From: an uncultured Eubacteriales bacterium
GTDB taxonomy: Bacteria > Bacillota > Clostridia > Peptostreptococcales > Anaerovoracaceae
Direction: 5' to 3'
Assembly (NCBI GenBank): GCA_910585135.1
Contig: CAJUEB010000031.1
Coordinates: forward strand, 1-15,718
DNA length: 15,718 bases
Shown: positions 12,940 through 15,718 of the stretch, one piece after another
Position numbering within the stretch: the stretch's first letter is position 1
How the letters are laid out: the number at the start of each line of letters is the position of its first letter
The notes under the pieces: model-generated
Told to the model about the DNA's origin: nothing
The model's database searches: none
The model's input: the letters and a program-made list of their open reading frames with translations, nothing else
Made by a program: the position numbers and the translations under genes

Positions 12940-14361
12940 ATGGCAATTTATAACAGCAAATCAAAAAAGGCCGAAGAGTTCATCAACCACGAACACATAT
13001 TGGAAACATTAGCGTATGCGGATGCGCACAAAGATGACTTACAGCTCATGGAGCAGATTCTTGAAAAGGGCAGGCAGTACAACGGCCTGACGTATAAGGA
13101 AGCTGCGGCTTTGCTTACCTGCGAAGATCCCGATATCATTGAAAAAACCTTCCGGCTGGGAAAAGAAATCAAAGAGCATTTTTACGGCAACAGGATCGTC
13201 ATGTTTGCACCTTTATACCTTTCCAATTATTGCGTCAACGGATGTGTATACTGTCCTTATCACGGGCAGAATAAGCACATTCCGAGAAAAAAGCTGACGC
13301 AGGAGGAAGTCAAGCAGGAGGTTATCGCACTCCAGGATATGGGACACAAGCGTCTGGCGATTGAAGCGGGGGAAGACCCGGTCAATAATCCGATCGAATA
13401 TATCCTGGAATGCATCAAAACCATTTACAGCATCAAACATAAAAACGGGGCGATCAGGAGAGTTAATGTCAATATTGCCGCAACCTCGGTAGAAGAATAC
13501 AAAATGCTGAAAGAGGCGGGAATCGGCACATATATTTTATTCCAGGAGACTTATCATAAAGAAGCGTATGAAGCACTGCACCCGACCGGGCCCAAAAGCG
13601 ACTATGCGTATCATACGGAGGCGATGGACAGGGCGATGGAAGCAGGGATTGATGATGTAGGCTGCGGCGTTTTGTTTGGACTGGAAAATTACCGGTATGA
13701 TTTCGTAGGGATGCTGATGCATGCTCATCATCTGGAAGAGGTTTACGGCTGCGGACCACATACGATCAGTGTGCCGAGAATCAGGCCAGCCGATGATATC
13801 GACCCGGATACGTTTGATAATGGCGTGCCGGATGATGTATTTAAGCGGATCGTTGCCGTGCTGCGGATCGCAGTTCCGTATACGGGGATGATTATGTCTA
13901 CCAGAGAAAGCGCAAAGACCAGAAGGGAGTGCCTTGAAATCGGTATTACTCAGATCAGTGGAGGCAGTAGAACCAGCGTCGGCGGCTATGTGGAGGAAGA
14001 ACGCGATGAAGATACCGTTCAGTTTGATGTGGAGGACAGGCGTTCCCTGGCAGAAGTGGTTGACTGGCTGATCGATTTGGGCTATGTGCCGAGCTTCTGT
14101 ACAGCATGTTACCGGGAAGGCCGGACTGGCGATCGGTTCATGAGCCTTCTGAAAGCAGGGCAGATCGCTAACATATGCCAGCCGAATGCGCTTATGACGT
14201 TAAAGGAATTTTTGTTGGATTATGCTGGTGAGGAAACGCGTGAGAAGGGCGATGCGATTATTGCAGAGCGGCTTGCCATGATTCCGAATGAAAAGGTGCG
14301 GGCGGTCTGTGAGGAGCATTTGAAAGAGATCGAAAGCGGCAATCGGGATTTCAGGTTTTAA
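12940..14361 (+). CDS. hydG: [FeFe]-hydrogenase maturase HydG, tyrosine lyase
   Basis: Radical SAM enzyme that cleaves tyrosine to p-cresol and makes the CO and CN- ligands of the H-cluster. 473 residues, the normal size. The start ATG 12940 lies 5 nt after AAGGAGG (12928-12934), which is inside the 12-bp gap from hydE, so the two are co-transcribed. N-terminal cluster motif CVNGCVYC (Cys98, Cys102, Cys105) within LYLSNYCVNGCVYCPYHG; C-terminal cluster CX2CX22C (Cys387, Cys390, Cys413), which separates HydG from the related ThiH. Conserved ISVPRIRPADD and GGSRTSVGGY are present. Unlike HydE and HydF in this window it has no low-complexity insert. The palindromic element B starts 13 bp after its stop codon. 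Confidence 0.97.
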   Translation: MAIYNSKSKKAEEFINHEHILETLAYADAHKDDLQLMEQILEKGRQYNGLTYKEAAALLTCEDPDIIEKTFRLGKEIKEHFYGNRIVMFAPLYLSNYCVNGCVYCPYHGQNKHIPRKKLTQEEVKQEVIALQDMGHKRLAIEAGEDPVNNPIEYILECIKTIYSIKHKNGAIRRVNVNIAATSVEEYKMLKEAGIGTYILFQETYHKEAYEALHPTGPKSDYAYHTEAMDRAMEAGIDDVGCGVLFGLENYRYDFVGMLMHAHHLEEVYGCGPHTISVPRIRPADDIDPDTFDNGVPDDVFKRIVAVLRIAVPYTGMIMSTRESAKTRRECLEIGITQISGGSRTSVGGYVEEERDEDTVQFDVEDRRSLAEVVDWLIDLGYVPSFCTACYREGRTGDRFMSLLKAGQIANICQPNALMTLKEFLLDYAGEETREKGDAIIAERLAMIPNEKVRAVCEEHLKEIESGNRDFRF

Positions 14362-14373
14362 AGGATCGGCGCG

Positions 14374-14651
14374 GGATTCTCTTAAAAATAGTAAAAATGC
14401 GATTTTGAGAGAAAATCATGCCGGAGAAACGGTCATAGGCGCAATGAAAAGCATCTTGTAACGAAAATTCTCTCAAAAATAGAAAAAAACATGATTTCAG
14501 AGAATTTTCATGTGAAATTTCTCTGAAAAGAACTCAGAAATAAAATTTTCAGAGAATCACATAAGCAGGAGTGCGATTTGCAGACCGCTAAAACAAGTAA
14601 AACAGCAAAAATTCTCTTGATTTCAGCAAAATCAAAAAATCAAGAGAAATC
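14374..14651. mobile_element. MITE-like palindromic element, copy B (278 bp)
   Basis: TTCTCT boxes at 14377, 14468, 14519 and 14612 pair with AGAGAA ending at 14413, 14504, 14556 and 14648, again four 37-38-bp sub-palindromes. Spacings between successive boxes are 91, 51 and 93 bp, against 92, 51 and 92 in copy A, and the whole is mirror-symmetric about ~14512. The last sub-palindrome has perfect 12-bp arms (TTCTCTTGATTT and its complement); the third has perfect 11-bp arms. A 25-bp stretch, 14609-14633, matches 3384-3408 of copy A at 24 positions. The outer ends are less perfect than in A. It fills most of the 331-bp gap between hydG and hydF. Confidence 0.6.
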
Positions 14652-14692
14652 GTTTCATAAAATTGCAGCGACAAAAAACGGGAGGCGCATTC

Positions 14693-15718
14693 ATGAGTTT
14701 AAATGACACACCGAGAGCAAACAGATTACATATAGGGATTTACGGGAAACGGAACAGTGGAAAATCCTCTTTGATCAATGCGCTGACCGGACAAGATATT
14801 GCGTTGGTTTCTGCGGAGGCGGGGACGACGACTGACCCGGTCTTCAAATCTATGGAGCTGCACCCGATTGGCCCGGTGGTTTTTATCGATACTGCGGGTT
14901 TTGATGATGAAGGAGAGCTGGGCCGGCTTCGGGTAAAGCGCACGCAAGAGGTTCTCGAAAAGACGGATGTTGCGGTTTTGGTGATAGATGGTACGGAACT
15001 GGAACCGGCGGTTCAATCTGGAAAATCCGATAAACTCGATAAATCCGATAAATTCGACAAACCTGGTGAATCCGTTCAAACGACTAAGCGTTTCAGGGAT
15101 GATGTGACTGGGCAATTTGCTGATGCAAAGCGGCAAAGCGCCGGGTGTGATGGAGCATATTTGACGCGGACTGCGGGCGCGGAACTTGCCGATAAGCGTT
15201 TTAGCGATGATGCGGCTGATCGGTTTGCGAGTGAAAAGCAATGGATCAAGGCACTGGAAGAAAAAGATGTTCCCGTGATCATAGCGGTCAACAAGATAGA
15301 TGCTTTTGTGGAAAGCGAGGCGGGCGATATTTGCGAGGGCTGGTTTGATGCGCGAAAAGGCTGCACACCCGGCACGGTTGAAGATCGTGCAAGCAATGAC
15401 AATCTGTTTGACGGGGTTAAGGATGATGCAAATGGCGGGATGGAAAGCCGAATGGATGACAGCAATGAAGATAGCACATTTGTGAGCGGCGCAGGCGGCC
15501 ACTCTGTCGTTCCACGGCTTTTGGCGGAGCTTTCGGATTTAGTGGGGGAGCATCCGCTCGTCGCTGTAAGCGCAGCAGAAAAAAAGGGGCTTGCTCACCT
15601 TCGCAAAGCAATCGAACAAGCAGTTCCCGAGGATTTCCTGCGGGAAAAAATTCTTGGGGATCTCGTTGAACCGGGCAGCCTTGTAATGCTGGTCATGCCA
15701 CAGGATATTCAAGCGCCA
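14693..15718 (+). CDS. hydF: [FeFe]-hydrogenase maturase HydF, GTPase, 3' end outside the window
   Basis: Scaffold GTPase that receives the 2Fe precursor and hands it to the hydrogenase. Starts at ATG 14693 behind CGGGAGG (14679-14685); 342 codons remain open to the edge. The GTPase signatures are G1 GKRNSGKSS (18-26), G2 threonines 45-47, G3 DTAG (66-69), G4 NKID (200-203) and G5 SAAE (293-296). The dimerisation domain and cysteine cluster domain lie beyond the window. Two hydrophilic insertions interrupt the GTPase: about 104-181, between G3 and G4, and about 205-272, between G4 and G5. The first contains an SDK-LDK-SDK-FDK run and two related segments, KRFRDDVTGQFADAKRQ (132-148) and KRFSDDAADRFASEKQ (168-183). 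The preceding 331 bp hold element B. Confidence 0.93.
   Translation, partial: MSLNDTPRANRLHIGIYGKRNSGKSSLINALTGQDIALVSAEAGTTTDPVFKSMELHPIGPVVFIDTAGFDDEGELGRLRVKRTQEVLEKTDVAVLVIDGTELEPAVQSGKSDKLDKSDKFDKPGESVQTTKRFRDDVTGQFADAKRQSAGCDGAYLTRTAGAELADKRFSDDAADRFASEKQWIKALEEKDVPVIIAVNKIDAFVESEAGDICEGWFDARKGCTPGTVEDRASNDNLFDGVKDDANGGMESRMDDSNEDSTFVSGAGGHSVVPRLLAELSDLVGEHPLVAVSAAEKKGLAHLRKAIEQAVPEDFLREKILGDLVEPGSLVMLVMPQDIQAP

Noticed and set aside
14726..15502. 258-residue minus-strand frame opposite hydF
   Set aside because: HydF GTPase motifs on the plus strand settle the coding strand.

Overview
The window looks like chromosomal DNA of an anaerobic, probably spore-forming member of the Clostridia (Bacillota). 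The pointers are a complete set of [FeFe]-hydrogenase maturases (hydE, hydG and the start of hydF), a butyrate-pathway 3-hydroxybutyryl-CoA dehydrogenase, a rho-yqhQ-prmC block in Firmicute style, strong AGGAGG ribosome-binding sites, and tandem sites matching the Spo0A box. No species is claimed. There are no tRNA, rRNA, CRISPR, transposase or phage genes in view.

Layout. 1-2690 is a regulatory region: a truncated XRE-type regulator on the minus strand, then a divergent tight cluster of XRE regulator, ECF-type sigma factor and membrane anti-sigma-like protein with a C-terminal DUF4367-like domain. A small secreted protein converges on it with overlapping stop codons. 2690-4290 has no intact recognisable gene, but is densely structured: a degenerate 45-bp tandem array that still reads as a decayed 15-residue protein repeat, a 279-bp palindromic MITE-like element, a possible 55-residue membrane peptide, and a CTAG-rich 6-7-bp degenerate repeat. 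4292-5518 is pgi. 5698-6847 is hbd with its own promoter and terminator. 7283-11535 is rho-yqhQ-prmC with a promoter and probable terminator; rpmE and prfA, which often accompany these genes, are not there. 11851-15718 is hydE-hydG-hydF, cut by the window end.

How the genes fit together. HydE, HydG and HydF build the H-cluster of [FeFe] hydrogenase, which disposes of electrons from fermentation. Pgi feeds glycolysis, and Hbd carries a reductive step from acetoacetyl-CoA toward butyrate. PrmC methylates release factors and Rho terminates transcription. The sigma/anti-sigma cluster is a candidate cell-surface signalling switch, possibly tied to Spo0A.

Most unusual points. (1) Two diverged copies of a ~278-bp palindromic element (3241-3519 and 14374-14651) share eight TTCTCT/AGAGAA boxes in the same mirror-symmetric spacing; one lies between hydG and hydF. 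(2) Several conserved proteins (Rho, YqhQ, HydE, HydF) carry extra hydrophilic low-complexity segments, and the intergenic DNA is full of degenerate tandem repeats, which suggests a genome prone to repeat growth. (3) Hbd has Ala-Arg-Arg where NADH-type enzymes have an Asp, suggesting NADP(H) use.
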